Assembly: GCF_015169395.1 (NCBI RefSeq)
Contig: NZ_CP063458.1
Location: 5,704,001 to 5,768,000 of the forward strand
Length of the DNA: 64,000 nucleotides
From: Humisphaera borealis
GTDB lineage: Bacteria; Planctomycetota; Phycisphaerae; Tepidisphaerales; Tepidisphaeraceae
Direction: 5' to 3'
The notes under the pieces: model-generated
Database searches by the model: none
Seen by the model: only the letters and a program-made list of their open reading frames with translations
What the model was told of the DNA's origin: nothing
Shown here: positions 17,644 through 26,976 of the stretch, piece by piece
How the letters are laid out: every line of letters begins with the position of its first letter
How positions within the stretch are numbered: the first letter of the stretch is position 1
Made by a program: the position numbers and the translations under genes

Positions 17644-18636
17644 TCACACCGTCTCTTCGCCCCCGATTCCCATCACAAGCAGCGTCAGATCGTCCCGCGG
17701 ATTCAGGCTGCCGACTTCGAAGTCGAGGTGACGGGCGATCTCGTAGATCAGCGCCTCGCCGCTGAGATGCCTTCGCTTGAAGAGCTCCTCACTGAATCGG
17801 TAAGGATCGGCGGTCTCGCTGTCGGGTGAGAACGCGACTTCGACGCCATCGGTGTAAAGCAGGACGCGATCCCCGGCGCCGAGTTGAATCGTTCGCGTTC
17901 GGTACTGCTCTCCTTCGAAGATACCAAGCAGGGAACCTTCGACCGGAATTGGCCTGGGCGGGTCGTCTCCGCGCAGCAGCATGGGCGTCGGATGGCCGGC
18001 GCTGGCCAGTTCCATCACCTGGGTCTGCAGGTCGAGCACCGCATAGCACGCCGTGCAAAACGTACCGGTCGCCAGGTTCTGCCCGGCGAGGGCGTCATTC
18101 AACCGGGCCAGCGTTTCGCCGGGATCCAGCAGACGGTAGGTCTGATTGCTGATCTCTTTCGTGACGAGCGAATGCTTGATGAACATCGTCAGCAGCGCCG
18201 CCGGTACGCCGTGCCCGACGGCATCGGCGATGTAGAACCCGACATGGTTCTCGTCGAGGCGGAAGATGTCGTAGATGTCCCCGCTGACATACCCTGCCGG
18301 ACGCCAGAGGGCATTGAACCCGACAGTCCCGAATCTTGGCATCGACTTCGGAAGAAAGTCCTGCTGCAATCGTGCTGCCATCCGCAGCTCTTCGTCGATG
18401 CGCTGCATATGGAAGTTGACGGTCCGGTCGCGCTTGCGAAGCTGCTCCACTTCTTCACGGAGCGACGTCATTTCGCGCTCCACCGCGTCAAGTTGCTGCT
18501 CGATCACCTCCACCGGCGGCAAATCGGGAATCAGCCGCGACAGGTCGGGCAGCGGGGCGGTCGCGTCCGTCGGCATTGCCAAGTTCGGAAGGGACGACTG
18601 CCTCGTCCCGAGTTCCGCGGGTATTAAACTGATCAT
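17644..18636 (-). CDS. SpoIIE-type PP2C serine phosphatase (RsbU/RsbP-like)
   Basis: This is a probable protein phosphatase in a partner-switching or stress-signalling pathway. The N-terminus has a predicted coiled coil at about residues 42-75 (VIEQQLDAVEREMTSLREEV), similar to linkers before RsbU-type domains. The catalytic domain follows: ELRMAARLQQDFLP, VSGDIYDIF, IADAVGHGVPAALL and a final NPRDDLTLLVMGI, with the metal-binding aspartates in place. Length is 330 residues. No sensor domain or anti-sigma/antagonist gene is adjacent, so the signal is unknown. It is convergent with the TIM-barrel gene. Confidence 0.92.
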   Translation of the reverse strand: MISLIPAELGTRQSSLPNLAMPTDATAPLPDLSRLIPDLPPVEVIEQQLDAVEREMTSLREEVEQLRKRDRTVNFHMQRIDEELRMAARLQQDFLPKSMPRFGTVGFNALWRPAGYVSGDIYDIFRLDENHVGFYIADAVGHGVPAALLTMFIKHSLVTKEISNQTYRLLDPGETLARLNDALAGQNLATGTFCTACYAVLDLQTQVMELASAGHPTPMLLRGDDPPRPIPVEGSLLGIFEGEQYRTRTIQLGAGDRVLLYTDGVEVAFSPDSETADPYRFSEELFKRRHLSGEALIYEIARHLDFEVGSLNPRDDLTLLVMGIGGEETV

Positions 18637-18855
18637 TGTCCGCTACCTTTCCCGGGTCGGCCACACAGCAGGCCATCCCAAGAGCGGTTTCGGATTGCCG
18701 CCGATCCCCCTTTGCCTCAAGTGCCGGGAATCATGCGGATTTCAAGGCTGATATGCGGCGGGACAGGCAATGCGCCGGTCTGACCACTACAGACGTAAAA
18801 GTCACCGACCGTTCGCGTCCGATCATTCGTGGGCGAAAGCACCTATAATCCGGCC

Positions 18856-19257
18856 ATGTCGTTGAAGGACATTGACCTCGGTGCCGCGCTGCATCGCCTG
18901 GCCGACCGCAAGATCGAGCAGGCGATCAAGGACGGAAAGTTCGACCGCCTGGAAGGTGCCGGCAAGCCACTCGACCTCGAGCCCATGCCGGCCGAAGAGA
19001 ACGCAAGGCTCACCTGGTGGGCCCTTCGGCTGTTGAAGCAGAACGACTTCATCCCGCACGAAGTGCAGTGGCTGAAGCAGATCGAGCAACTGAAAGAGAA
19101 GCTGGAGCAAACGACCGACGACACGCAGGTCGTTCACCTGGTGGCGGCGATCAACCGGCTGGTCTTCCAGTTGAACACACTCGGCACGAACGCGATTAGC
19201 GGCCCGGTGGCACAGGTGTCGCTGGAGGCCGAGCGTGCGAAGCGAAGAACGCCATAG
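18856..19257 (+). CDS. DUF1992 (DnaJ-homologue subfamily C-like) protein
   Basis: This small cytoplasmic protein of unknown function has the DUF1992 signature LADRKIEQAIKDGKFDRLEG, continuing into AGKPLDL near the N-terminus. A helical stretch follows (EVQWLKQIEQLKEKLEQ) with heptad-like spacing. I chose ATG 18856, which gives 133 residues; the 18829 alternative adds nine residues that do not look like the family. The domain also occurs in DNAJC28-type proteins, but no J domain is present here. It lies 14 bases before queG on the same strand, so the two may be co-transcribed. Confidence 0.9.
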   Translation: MSLKDIDLGAALHRLADRKIEQAIKDGKFDRLEGAGKPLDLEPMPAEENARLTWWALRLLKQNDFIPHEVQWLKQIEQLKEKLEQTTDDTQVVHLVAAINRLVFQLNTLGTNAISGPVAQVSLEAERAKRRTP

Positions 19258-19271
19258 CAGCGGCACCGGGT

Positions 19272-20279
19272 ATGCGCAACCCCATCGATCAACTTCGCGA
19301 TGCCACCCTCGCCCGCGCCGTCAAGGCCAAAGCGACCGAGCTCGGCTTCGACCTCGTCGGCATCGCGCCGGCCGATCCTTCACGCTTTGCGGCGTTCTTC
19401 CGTCGCTGGCTCGACGAAGGCCGGCAGGGGGAGATGGCGTACCTCGCCGACCGGTTCGACGAGCGGGTCGACCCGCGCCGGTATCTGCCTGAAGCCAGGT
19501 CGGTCATCTGCGTCGCCCGCAACTATTACAGCACGCTCGAACCCATTCCCGAAGCCGACCGCCAGCGCCATGGCCGCATCGCCCGCTATGCCCTGGGCAA
19601 GGATTACCACAGCCATCTGAAGGACAAGCTCTACGATCTGGCCGACTGGCTTCGCGAAACTGTCCCGGGCTCGCAAACCCGCAGCAGCGTCGATACCGCA
19701 CCGGTTATGGAGCGAGAGATGGCCGCCCGCGCGGGCATCGGATGGGTGGGTAAGAACACCTGCATCATTCACCCCCGCGTCGGATCGTATCTGCTGCTCG
19801 GCCAGGTGCTGACGACGATCGACCTGCCCATCGACGAACCCGAGCCTGACCACTGCGGCACCTGCACCCGCTGTATCGACGCCTGCCCCACGCAGGCGAT
19901 CACCGGCCCGTATCAGCTCGACGCCCGGCGGTGCATCTCGTACCTCACAATCGAACACACCGGCGATATCGCTCCGGAGCTGGCGTCGCAGATGGGCGAT
20001 TGGGTCTTCGGTTGCGACATCTGCCAGGACGTGTGCCCGCACAACCGACAGCCGCCGGAGACAACCGATGCGGCGCTACGGCCGAGAATCCCGACCGGAT
20101 CCATCGAAGTCGACCGCGCACGGCACTGGTCAATGGACGAGTACCACGCCGGGACACGCCACACGGCCATGCGGCGGGTGAAGCTGCCGCAATTCCAGCG
20201 CAACGCGGCGATCGCATTCGAGAACCTGTCGCGGGCGAAAGACGCGATCGACACGGTCGCACGACAGCACGATGGGTAA
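19272..20279 (+). CDS. queG: Epoxyqueuosine reductase QueG
   Basis: This is a cobalamin- and Fe-S-dependent enzyme that reduces epoxyqueuosine to queuosine in tRNA anticodons, the last queuosine step. The 335-residue protein shows LGFDLVGIAPADPSRF, RYALGKDYHSHLKDKL and GWVGKNTCII. Two [4Fe-4S] clusters follow as CGTCTRCIDACP and CDICQDVCP. Start ATG 19272 gives MRNPIDQLRDATLARAVK. No other queuosine genes are adjacent; the DUF1992 gene is directly upstream. Confidence 0.96.
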   Translation: MRNPIDQLRDATLARAVKAKATELGFDLVGIAPADPSRFAAFFRRWLDEGRQGEMAYLADRFDERVDPRRYLPEARSVICVARNYYSTLEPIPEADRQRHGRIARYALGKDYHSHLKDKLYDLADWLRETVPGSQTRSSVDTAPVMEREMAARAGIGWVGKNTCIIHPRVGSYLLLGQVLTTIDLPIDEPEPDHCGTCTRCIDACPTQAITGPYQLDARRCISYLTIEHTGDIAPELASQMGDWVFGCDICQDVCPHNRQPPETTDAALRPRIPTGSIEVDRARHWSMDEYHAGTRHTAMRRVKLPQFQRNAAIAFENLSRAKDAIDTVARQHDG

Positions 20280-20291
20280 CTCGAAGAGAGT

Positions 20292-20472
20292 GAACCACAG
20301 ATGCGCACAGATGGGCACAGATAAGATGCAGGCCATCACAACGAATGGCACGCTCTTTCGTGTGTCTTTTCATACACGCGCCATTGAGAAGGCTTTTCGG
20401 CACGCGGGCAGGTTCTGCCAGAACTATCGCCTTCAAGTCTTATCTGTGCCCATCTGTGTGCATCTGTGGTTC
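20292..20472. repeat. 35-bp inverted repeat with CACAGAT iterations
   Basis: Arms 20292-20326 and 20438-20472 are reverse complements with one mismatch, separated by about 110 bases. Each arm contains several CACAGAT or ATCTGTG words. It lies between the convergent queG and the exported helical protein gene. The loop has no evident gene. Confidence 0.85.
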
Positions 20473-20518
20473 ATCCCGGACTGCGCCGTTGGTCGCGACA
20501 TCGGCATCATCTGCACGC

Positions 20519-21904
20519 TCATCGAGCCGCTGACATCTCGTTCCACGCCGAGCGGATTGTCCCCAGTATTCCGCCTGCCTTGGCGTCGGGACCGGCTTCG
20601 TCCGAGGCTCCTCGCTCTGTCAGAAGGGCATCGGGCATGAAGCCCGAAACAACGAGCGCGAGCCGGCGATTCATCGGCATCGCGGCGTTCCATGCATCGC
20701 TGCTTCGCTTGGCGCCGGCCTGAGTCACGCGCTCGATCGCTGCGAACAACTCTTTGGTACGCGTCGGCGCGTCCGGCCCGGCTGTGGGGACCGGATCGCC
20801 GAAGACGCCCGGCGACTCGGGTCGGGGCGGGACGATCGGCTGGAGCTTCGTGTCATACCGGTGATACCACTGCTGCTGCGCGTCCCGACCCAGTGTCGAG
20901 ATCGCATCACGGGCAACCTTCAGCATCTCCCCGAATCGGCCTTCCTGCTGAACCAGATAGCCTGCCAGCGCCACCTCCAGCGCGTATCGCGACGACAGCA
21001 GGTCCACGCAGATCGGTACAGATTCAAGGCGTGTCAGCGCGTCCCCGTCGAGCTTGCACATCGTCGGCCAGAGCGCCCGGACCGGCGGCAAACCGGCGCT
21101 CAGGCGGCAGAACCCGAGCATGTCGGCCGCCCGAGTGAACGACAGGTGCAGTTGGCGTTCCGGCGTCCACTGCCCGCGCGCGTCTTCCCCGCTGAGCACT
21201 TCACCGCCCAGCAGCGTGACCAGGGCCGCATTGCGATGGTCGGTCTGATTGAGCACGAGCAGGCGCGACCCCTGCCCCTTGGCTGCGTCGGGCGGAACAA
21301 GGTTGGGCCAACCGCCAGCGCGCGACTGCTGCCCCGAGAGCCAGTACGCGGCCTTCAGCGAAGGGCCCCGCAGGCGTGCGTCCTGTTTCGGCTGCGACGC
21401 GAGGATGGACAGCAGTGTCGCAAGCGCGGCACAGGTCGGCCGGCGGTCGGGGACGTCGGCCGCATCGTCCTTGGTGCCGCCGAAGGCACCCATGACGCCG
21501 AGGCTACGGATCTGCCCGGTGCGGGTCTGAACAGCAAGCAGCCCACGACCTGCCTCGATTGATGCCGCAGTGAACTTCTCGGCCGCATAGGTCTCACCCA
21601 CCAGGTGCAGCAGCATCCCGGCGGATGCGGTCAGCGTCGCGTTTATCTCCGGGGGTCGCCCCTTGGGGCGGGCGCGGTTCAGGTCGATCCCCTCGACCTC
21701 TTCATTCCAGCCGAAGCCATATGGCGAACGCACCGCCCTGGCGAGCAATGCTTCGCACCGATCGGCGACCGCCGTCGGCAAGACACGGCGGGATGCCGGG
21801 GTTGTCGCCGGCGGGGGACCGTCTGCGCGCAGCGATCCGGGCCAAAGGATCGCGCCAGCGGCCGAGGCGAGAAAGGACCTTCGCTGGATTCTCACACTCG
21901 GCAT
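20519..21904 (-). CDS. Tat-exported helical protein, unknown function
   Basis: I do not recognise a certain family. The N-terminus MPSVRIQRRSFLASAAGAIL is a twin-arginine-like signal. The mature protein is almost wholly helical and rich in ordered Trp/Tyr/Gly turns (YGFGWNEEVEGIDLN, AYWLSGQQSRAGGWPNLVP). This recalls alpha/alpha-toroid enzymes such as pectate lyases or glycoside hydrolases, but no catalytic signature is visible. The start at 21904 drops 30 upstream residues that precede the signal. It is divergent from yjbQ. I would call it an exported protein, possibly carbohydrate-active. Confidence 0.72.
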   Translation of the reverse strand: MPSVRIQRRSFLASAAGAILWPGSLRADGPPPATTPASRRVLPTAVADRCEALLARAVRSPYGFGWNEEVEGIDLNRARPKGRPPEINATLTASAGMLLHLVGETYAAEKFTAASIEAGRGLLAVQTRTGQIRSLGVMGAFGGTKDDAADVPDRRPTCAALATLLSILASQPKQDARLRGPSLKAAYWLSGQQSRAGGWPNLVPPDAAKGQGSRLLVLNQTDHRNAALVTLLGGEVLSGEDARGQWTPERQLHLSFTRAADMLGFCRLSAGLPPVRALWPTMCKLDGDALTRLESVPICVDLLSSRYALEVALAGYLVQQEGRFGEMLKVARDAISTLGRDAQQQWYHRYDTKLQPIVPPRPESPGVFGDPVPTAGPDAPTRTKELFAAIERVTQAGAKRSSDAWNAAMPMNRRLALVVSGFMPDALLTERGASDEAGPDAKAGGILGTIRSAWNEMSAAR

Positions 21905-22056
21905 CGTCGCAACGTTGTCGCGTGATGTCGAGATCAACAAACGGCAGACCGGCATCGAAAGTGAAGCGTCTGGCGAAATACCCGCCTTCCACACCGCTTG
22001 TCACCGCGTCTCAATCTTGGTCAAGTGTTCGGCGCGATTGCGAGGAGGAAACGGTC

Positions 22057-22497
22057 ATGGCTGTCTACCGATTTACCATTGCGCTGGCCACCGAAGGCAA
22101 TGCGCAGATCATCAACCTACAGCCCGAGATCGCGCGCAAGCTCCAGGAGGTCTCCGCGACCGCACCGGGGATAGCCAAGGGCCCGGCGATGTTGTCGCTG
22201 TTTGTCGTCGGCTCGACCGCGGCGCTGACGACGCTCGAGTTCGAAGTCGGCCTGGTGAAGCACGATCTTCCCGCGCTTCTGCAGAAACTTGTCCCCGACG
22301 ACGCCCGCTACGAGCACGAAGCCACCTGGCACGATGACAACGGCCACTCGCATCTTCGGGCGGCACTGCTCGGCCCGAGCCTGTCGGTTCCGCTTCAGGA
22401 CGGGCGGATGATGACCGGGGAATATCAGCAGGTCGTCCTGGTCGAACTCGATACCCGCCCCCGCAAACGCACGATCATTGGTACGATCTACATGTAG
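22057..22497 (+). CDS. YjbQ/UPF0047 family protein
   Basis: This 146-residue protein belongs to the YjbQ (UPF0047) family, linked to thiamine phosphate synthase side activity in some bacteria. It shows GIAKGPAMLSLFVVGSTAAL, then HLRAALLGPSLSVPL and the C-terminal GEYQQVVLVELD plus RTIIGTIYM. A GAGGAGGA sequence lies about 8 bases before ATG 22057. A longer in-frame start at 21625 runs through the neighbour's promoter and is rejected. The role here is not evident from neighbours. Confidence 0.9.
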   Translation: MAVYRFTIALATEGNAQIINLQPEIARKLQEVSATAPGIAKGPAMLSLFVVGSTAALTTLEFEVGLVKHDLPALLQKLVPDDARYEHEATWHDDNGHSHLRAALLGPSLSVPLQDGRMMTGEYQQVVLVELDTRPRKRTIIGTIYM

Positions 22498-22608
22498 GAC
22501 TGGCGTTCCGAGCCCTCTTCCACCAACCGCGGACAGCCCGGCTGTGCTGCAGATGCCTGCTCCGCCACAATAGTTCAAGGTGTTCGACGTCTTCCTGTCT
22601 GGTGAACC

Positions 22609-23874
22609 ATGGCCCAACGGCACTCGCGCGATAACAACTCGTCATCCACCCAGTCCGGCGGATTCGGCTCCTTCATCGTACTGCTGGTGGTGGCGGCGCT
22701 GGGCGCCGCGATCGTGATCGCCCGGCCCTGGACGTGGGGTCAGACCGCCGCCAACCCCACCACCAAGCCCGCCGGCGAAGAAGAAGGCATCAAGGCCTGC
22801 TGCCTCAAGATGCCCGACCACTTCACGCATTCTGATAATGGCGGCCCTCCGGGCATGGTCTGGATTCCCGGCGGCACTTTCGCCATGGGCGACTCCCGCG
22901 GCGACGGGTTTGAGTGGGAACGCCCGGTCCACCCCGTCACCATCGACGGCTTCTACATGGACATCTACGAGGTCACCAACGCCCAGTGGCAGGCATTCGT
23001 CGATGCGACGGGTTTCGTCACGACGGCCGAGAAAGTGCCGGACCTGCGCGAGATCATGAAGCAGCTCCCGCCCGGCACGCCGCCCCCGCCCAAGGACAGT
23101 CTCAAGGCCGGTTCGCTGGTGTTCCGCAAGACGCGCGGCCCCGTGCCGACCGATGGTTCCAACTGGTTCCAGTGGTGGGAATTTGTCGGCGGTGCCAACT
23201 GGCAGCACCCGACCGGCCCCGGGTCTGACATCAAGGGCAAAGAGTACTACCCTGTCGTCCACATCTGTTGGGACGACGCCGTCGCGTACTGCAAATGGGC
23301 CGGCAAGCGCCTGCCGACCGAAGCCGAATGGGAGTTCGCCGCACGAGGCGGGCTCGACAAGAAGCCTTACACCTGGGGCGATGACCCCTTCGACCCGAAG
23401 AAGTCCCACGCGAACATCTGGCAGGGCAAGTTCCCGTACGAAAACAGCCTGGAGGACGGCTACGACACTGCCGCCCCCGTCGGCCAGTACAAGCCCAACA
23501 ACTACGGCCTGTACGACATGGCGGGCAACGTCTGGGAATGGGCCAGCGACTGGTTCAGCCCGTTGACCTACGGCGAACAGGCCGCCGGCGGAAAGACGGC
23601 CGTCAACCCGCAGGGCCCCGACCAAAGCGTCGACCCCGACGGCGCGGGCGTGCCCAAGCGATCGATCCGCGGCGGATCGTTCCTGTGCAGCGATTCGTAT
23701 TGCTCCTCGTACCGACCCAGTGCGCGAATGCACACCAGCCCCGACTCCGGCACCAATCACCAGGGGCTTCGCACCGTCATGACCAAGGCGCAGTGGGAAG
23801 AGGCCAAGGCCAAACGCCTCGCCACAACCCGTCCGACGTCGGCCGCCGTGCCCGCGACTTCACCGTCGAAGTAA
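22609..23874 (+). CDS. FGE-type (SUMF1/EgtB-like) formylglycine-generating enzyme
   Basis: This is probably the enzyme that oxidises a sulfatase Cys (or Ser) to formylglycine. A membrane anchor (FIVLLVVAALGAAIVIA, about residues 24-40) precedes the catalytic domain, which begins MVWIPGGTFAMGDS. It then shows DIYEVTNAQWQAFVDATGF, GKRLPTEAEWEFAARGG and DMAGNVWEWASDW. The C-terminal RGGSFLCSDSYC carries two cysteines (about residues 360 and 365), spaced as in the copper/disulfide active site of human FGE, so it is not one of the many inactive relatives. The anchor suggests it acts outside the cytoplasm. No sulfatase gene is in the window. Confidence 0.9.
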   Translation: MAQRHSRDNNSSSTQSGGFGSFIVLLVVAALGAAIVIARPWTWGQTAANPTTKPAGEEEGIKACCLKMPDHFTHSDNGGPPGMVWIPGGTFAMGDSRGDGFEWERPVHPVTIDGFYMDIYEVTNAQWQAFVDATGFVTTAEKVPDLREIMKQLPPGTPPPPKDSLKAGSLVFRKTRGPVPTDGSNWFQWWEFVGGANWQHPTGPGSDIKGKEYYPVVHICWDDAVAYCKWAGKRLPTEAEWEFAARGGLDKKPYTWGDDPFDPKKSHANIWQGKFPYENSLEDGYDTAAPVGQYKPNNYGLYDMAGNVWEWASDWFSPLTYGEQAAGGKTAVNPQGPDQSVDPDGAGVPKRSIRGGSFLCSDSYCSSYRPSARMHTSPDSGTNHQGLRTVMTKAQWEEAKAKRLATTRPTSAAVPATSPSK

Positions 23875-24228
23875 TCGCCCGCGTCGGTCACCACCTCGCG
23901 GCGGACCTCGCCGCACCCCACGCCCGGCACACCGGTACGTTCGCCCAGGCGTTAACGGTCTGAGCAAGCGCCGGCGCTCCCTGCGCGCCTTTCATAGCGG
24001 CCGTCCACCCCAAACACGCCAAGTTGCAAGCGTCGCGGCTTGCGGTCGCGCCCATCCGTATCAGGGAAAGCCTCCAGTCATTTATACATGATTGCCATAG
24101 GTGATTTACTTATTTTAATCTTGACCGGCCAGTACTGGGAATCCTAACCTAACCCCCATCGGAGGGCTCTTCATTATCCACGTCCGATCTGCCCGGCCCG
24201 ATATCAAGTCCCTGTCGTTGGAGGTTTT
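23875..24228. other. Spacer before the pseudopilin gene
   Basis: I see no gene in this 354-base stretch. The part at 24078-24120 is AT-rich and holds a TTGCCA at 24092 and TATTTTAAT nearby, but at the wrong spacing for a confident promoter. Confidence 0.35.
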
Positions 24229-25137
24229 ATGTCCGTTCCTTACCGCAGGAGTCGTCGCGGCTTTACGCTCGTCGAACTCCTTGTCGTGATCGGCATCATT
24301 GCGCTGCTGATCTCTATTCTGCTCCCCAGCTTGAACCGGGCGCGCGAGCAGGCGAACCGCATCAAGTGTGCCAGCAATCTGCGGCAGCTGGCGATGGCCG
24401 GGATCATGTACGCCAACCAGAGCACCCGGGAAAAGGGCAGGTTCCCCCGCACCTACTTCAACAACACCGAGGACGGCGTCAGCCGCAGCCCGACCGCCGG
24501 CAACAGCGCACCCGACGCGTTTACCGGCAGTTCCGGCACGGTAGGCAACAACAACATCGCGGCGTCTTTCTTTCATCTGCTCAAGGCAAGCGACCTGACG
24601 CCAGAGGCATTCCTGTGCCCAAGCACCAACGCCACGCGAGCCTGGCAGGGGGCCGAGATCCAGAAGAAGTCGAACTGGCTCGCGACGGGCAAGTTCAATA
24701 CGGTCTGCTCGTACAGCTACAACACCCCGTTTGGTTCTCCCAACAGTGCGGTAACGGCCGGCTGGAAGTTTGACGTCACGCTCAGCCCCGATCACCCGTT
24801 TGCCGCCGACATGAACCCCGGCACCAGCGGGGAATCCACCGGCGGTTACGGCCCTAATGCCGTCGGCCAGTTCCCCTACACCGCGCCCAAGAAGGACATG
24901 GCGCGGATGAACTCCAACAACCACAACGGCGACGGCCAACAGGTCGCGTACGTCGACGGCCACGTGGAATGGCAGGATTCTCCGTTCTGCGGATCGCCGT
25001 CTCCGACATCCCCCTTCCGCGACATGATCTACATGAGCCGCATCTCCCCGTTCGACAAGAACACAGGGACCGGCGGAAGTTTCGGCAAGGCGATGGATCG
25101 CTACGACGCCCTGATGCTCCCGACCGACGACGATTGA
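24229..25137 (+). CDS. Type II/IV pseudopilin-like protein with H-X-DG motif
   Basis: This is an exported prepilin-like protein. The N-terminus [20 protein letters not shown] is a class III signal, with cleavage after the G before FTLVEL. The C-terminal half has [17 protein letters not shown], the His-spaced-DG motif of the planctomycete prepilin group; here ten residues lie between the His and DG rather than nine. These are abundant in planctomycetes and most are not studied. It may be handled by a type II secretion or pilus prepilin peptidase. A small lipoprotein follows 43 bases on. Confidence 0.93.
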   Translation: MSVPYRRSRRGFTLVELLVVIGIIALLISILLPSLNRAREQANRIKCASNLRQLAMAGIMYANQSTREKGRFPRTYFNNTEDGVSRSPTAGNSAPDAFTGSSGTVGNNNIAASFFHLLKASDLTPEAFLCPSTNATRAWQGAEIQKKSNWLATGKFNTVCSYSYNTPFGSPNSAVTAGWKFDVTLSPDHPFAADMNPGTSGESTGGYGPNAVGQFPYTAPKKDMARMNSNNHNGDGQQVAYVDGHVEWQDSPFCGSPSPTSPFRDMIYMSRISPFDKNTGTGGSFGKAMDRYDALMLPTDDD

Positions 25138-25180
25138 CCGCGACCGTCGGCATCCAACCCCGCAAACAAGGAACACAACC

Positions 25181-25531
25181 ATGAAGTTCAACACTGTCCG
25201 TAAATGCCTCGCCGTCGTCGTGCTGATGTCCGTTGTCGTCCCGCTCGCCGGGTGCGGCAAGAGCGAGCAGGTCGCCGCGCCGCCGCCCGCTTACGAGGGG
25301 CAGTACAAGAACGCCCGTGGGGCGACTGTTCTTGAGATCAAGGACGGCAAAGCAATGTTCACCGACCCGCGCACGCGGGCGAAGGTCGAAGCACCGTTTT
25401 CCCCGGCCGGTGACAAGCTGATGATCGAGAGCGCCAGCGGTACCTTCACGCTGACATTCCAGGCCCCCGACACCATCACCGGCCTGCCGGCCACGATCGC
25501 CGGCACCACGGATCCGCTCAAGAAGTCGTAG
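25181..25531 (+). CDS. Small lipoprotein
   Basis: This 116-residue protein has a lipobox (VVPLAGCGKS) giving a lipid-anchored mature form. The rest is beta-rich: EGQYKNARGATVLEIKDGKAM and KLMIESASGTFTLTFQAPDT. I recognise no specific family. It sits just after the pseudopilin-like gene on the same strand, so the two may be one transcript. A strong hairpin terminates the pair. Confidence 0.8.
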   Translation: MKFNTVRKCLAVVVLMSVVVPLAGCGKSEQVAAPPPAYEGQYKNARGATVLEIKDGKAMFTDPRTRAKVEAPFSPAGDKLMIESASGTFTLTFQAPDTITGLPATIAGTTDPLKKS

Positions 25532-25577
25532 GGACACCGGTACGAAGACGTCCCGTCCCCGATATGCAATGCTGAAC

Positions 25578-25615
25578 GCCGAAACGCCTCGATCCTTCGA
25601 TCGAGGCGTTTCGGC
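25578..25615. terminator. 17-bp hairpin terminator
   Basis: Arms 25578-25594 and 25599-25615 are perfect complements around a four-base CTTC loop. It lies between the convergent lipoprotein and response-regulator genes. No long T run follows on either strand. Confidence 0.75.
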
Positions 25616-25723
25616 GATTGCAATATCTATGTTCCGCGTATGAGCCGATCGCGAACACTGCCCAGCCGACCGGCTCTATCGTCGCACACTCCGGTCGGGC
25701 GGAGACTCCGCGAACGGCACCCG

Positions 25724-26116
25724 TCAAACCGCCGGGGCGAGGCGTTCGCCGCTGCCGGTGAGCGCGCGGATTTTGGCCGAAAGCTCGCTGACCTGGGTTT
25801 CGCCCTTCAAGAGGACCTCCACCGCGCCCAGGTCCCGTGCCTGTTGCAGCGTCATCGCGTTCGGCGAACCGCTGAACACCAATACGGGCACCGTCCGCCA
25901 AAGCATGTTCTGGCGAAGGCGCTTGAGCACCTCGATCCCGTTCATCCGCGGCATGTTGATGTCGAGAATAATCAGGTCCGGTGGACGGTTGGCGACGTAT
26001 CCGATCGCCTGCAAACCGTCGTCGGCGGCGAGCACCTCAAACCCCTCCTTGCGGAGCGCCCGGCTCAGCGACGAGCGCATTGCCGGTGCATCATCGATCA
26101 CGAGAATCTTGGTCAT
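25724..26116 (-). CDS. Single-domain response regulator (CheY-like)
   Basis: This is a receiver-only signalling protein. It shows MTKILVIDDAPAMRSSL with the acidic pocket, the phospho-acceptor Asp at residue 52 in LILDINMPRMNG (part of the segment), the switch Ser in VLVFSGSPN and a conserved Lys in VLLKGE. Length is 130 residues from ATG 26116, which has a purine-rich AGAGGGAAAGG ahead of it; an upstream start at 26173 adds non-homologous residues. No histidine kinase is nearby, so its partner is unknown. Confidence 0.92.
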   Translation of the reverse strand: MTKILVIDDAPAMRSSLSRALRKEGFEVLAADDGLQAIGYVANRPPDLIILDINMPRMNGIEVLKRLRQNMLWRTVPVLVFSGSPNAMTLQQARDLGAVEVLLKGETQVSELSAKIRALTGSGERLAPAV

Positions 26117-26228
26117 TGCCTTTCCCTCTGTTGATTCGGCCGCCCGATAAGCCCGCGGGCTGCCGCTGTTCAACCACCGTAGGCCACCTCAGCAACTCCA
26201 GGCCAGCATGACGGCGATTTCATTCGAG

Positions 26229-26329
26229 GGCAGTAGGTGGCAGGCAGTACGCAGAGAAATACATACAATACCGGTGGAGATGCGATTGCCGCCTCTTCAC
26301 TGCGTACTGCTTACTGCGTATTGCCTACT
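26229..26329. repeat. Partly palindromic spacer with GCAGTACGCAG arms
   Basis: GCAGTACGCAG (26244-26254) is an exact reverse complement of 26300-26310. The flanks repeat GTAGG/GCAGTA and CTACT/TGCCTAC words, so the pairing may extend imperfectly. It lies just upstream of nuoB. Confidence 0.5.
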
Positions 26330-26343
26330 TTTTAGGTCCCCGA

Positions 26344-26904
26344 ATGTCCTGGATCGAAAACCGCTTCGAAGAAGGCCTGATCGTCACGAGCCTCGACTTC
26401 GTCATCAACTGGGGCCGCAAGAACTCCATCTGGCCGATGACGTTCGGGCTGGCGTGCTGCGCGATTGAGATGATGGCCGTCGGTGCGTCGCGGTTCGACC
26501 TCGACCGCTTCGGTGCTGGCGCGTTCCGCGCCACGCCGCGACAGGCCGACCTGATGATCGTCGCGGGGACCGTCAACTATAAGATGGCCAGCCGCGTCAA
26601 ACGGCTCTACCAGCAAATGCCCGATCCGAAGTACGTCATCGCGATGGGCGCGTGCACCGTAGGCGGCGGGCCGTACTTCAAATACGGGTACAACGTCGTC
26701 AAAGGCGTGGACCTGATCGTGCCGGTCGATGTGTACGTCCCCGGATGTCCTCCCCGGCCCGAAGCGCTGATGGAAGGCATCATGCGGCTGCAGGACAAGA
26801 TCGCCGCCCAGACGATCGGCATGCCCAAGGGCACCAGGGCCGCCGCCAAACGCAAACGCGACAAGGATGGCGCGTTCGTCCTGCCCGGCGGCGTGCCGGC
26901 GTGA
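26344..26904 (+). CDS. nuoB: NADH-quinone oxidoreductase subunit B (lone copy)
   Basis: This is the [4Fe-4S] N2 subunit of complex I. The four ligands are visible: the tandem CC in [11 protein letters not shown], the Cys of MGACTVGG and the Cys of [11 protein letters not shown]. Other hallmarks are [12 protein letters not shown] and SRFDLDRFG. The protein is 186 residues with a Lys/Arg-rich C-terminal extension ([11 protein letters not shown]). No other nuo gene is adjacent, which is odd because nuoB normally sits in a cluster with nuoA, nuoC and nuoD. It could be a second, separate copy. The start at 26344 gives the standard [11 protein letters not shown]. Confidence 0.95.
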   Translation: MSWIENRFEEGLIVTSLDFVINWGRKNSIWPMTFGLACCAIEMMAVGASRFDLDRFGAGAFRATPRQADLMIVAGTVNYKMASRVKRLYQQMPDPKYVIAMGACTVGGGPYFKYGYNVVKGVDLIVPVDVYVPGCPPRPEALMEGIMRLQDKIAAQTIGMPKGTRAAAKRKRDKDGAFVLPGGVPA

Positions 26905-26976
26905 GAGGCGAGTAGCACTGGTGCATCCGGTGCCCGGGAAATCTAAAGACTCGCGGAAGTTCGATTTCGCCACGAA

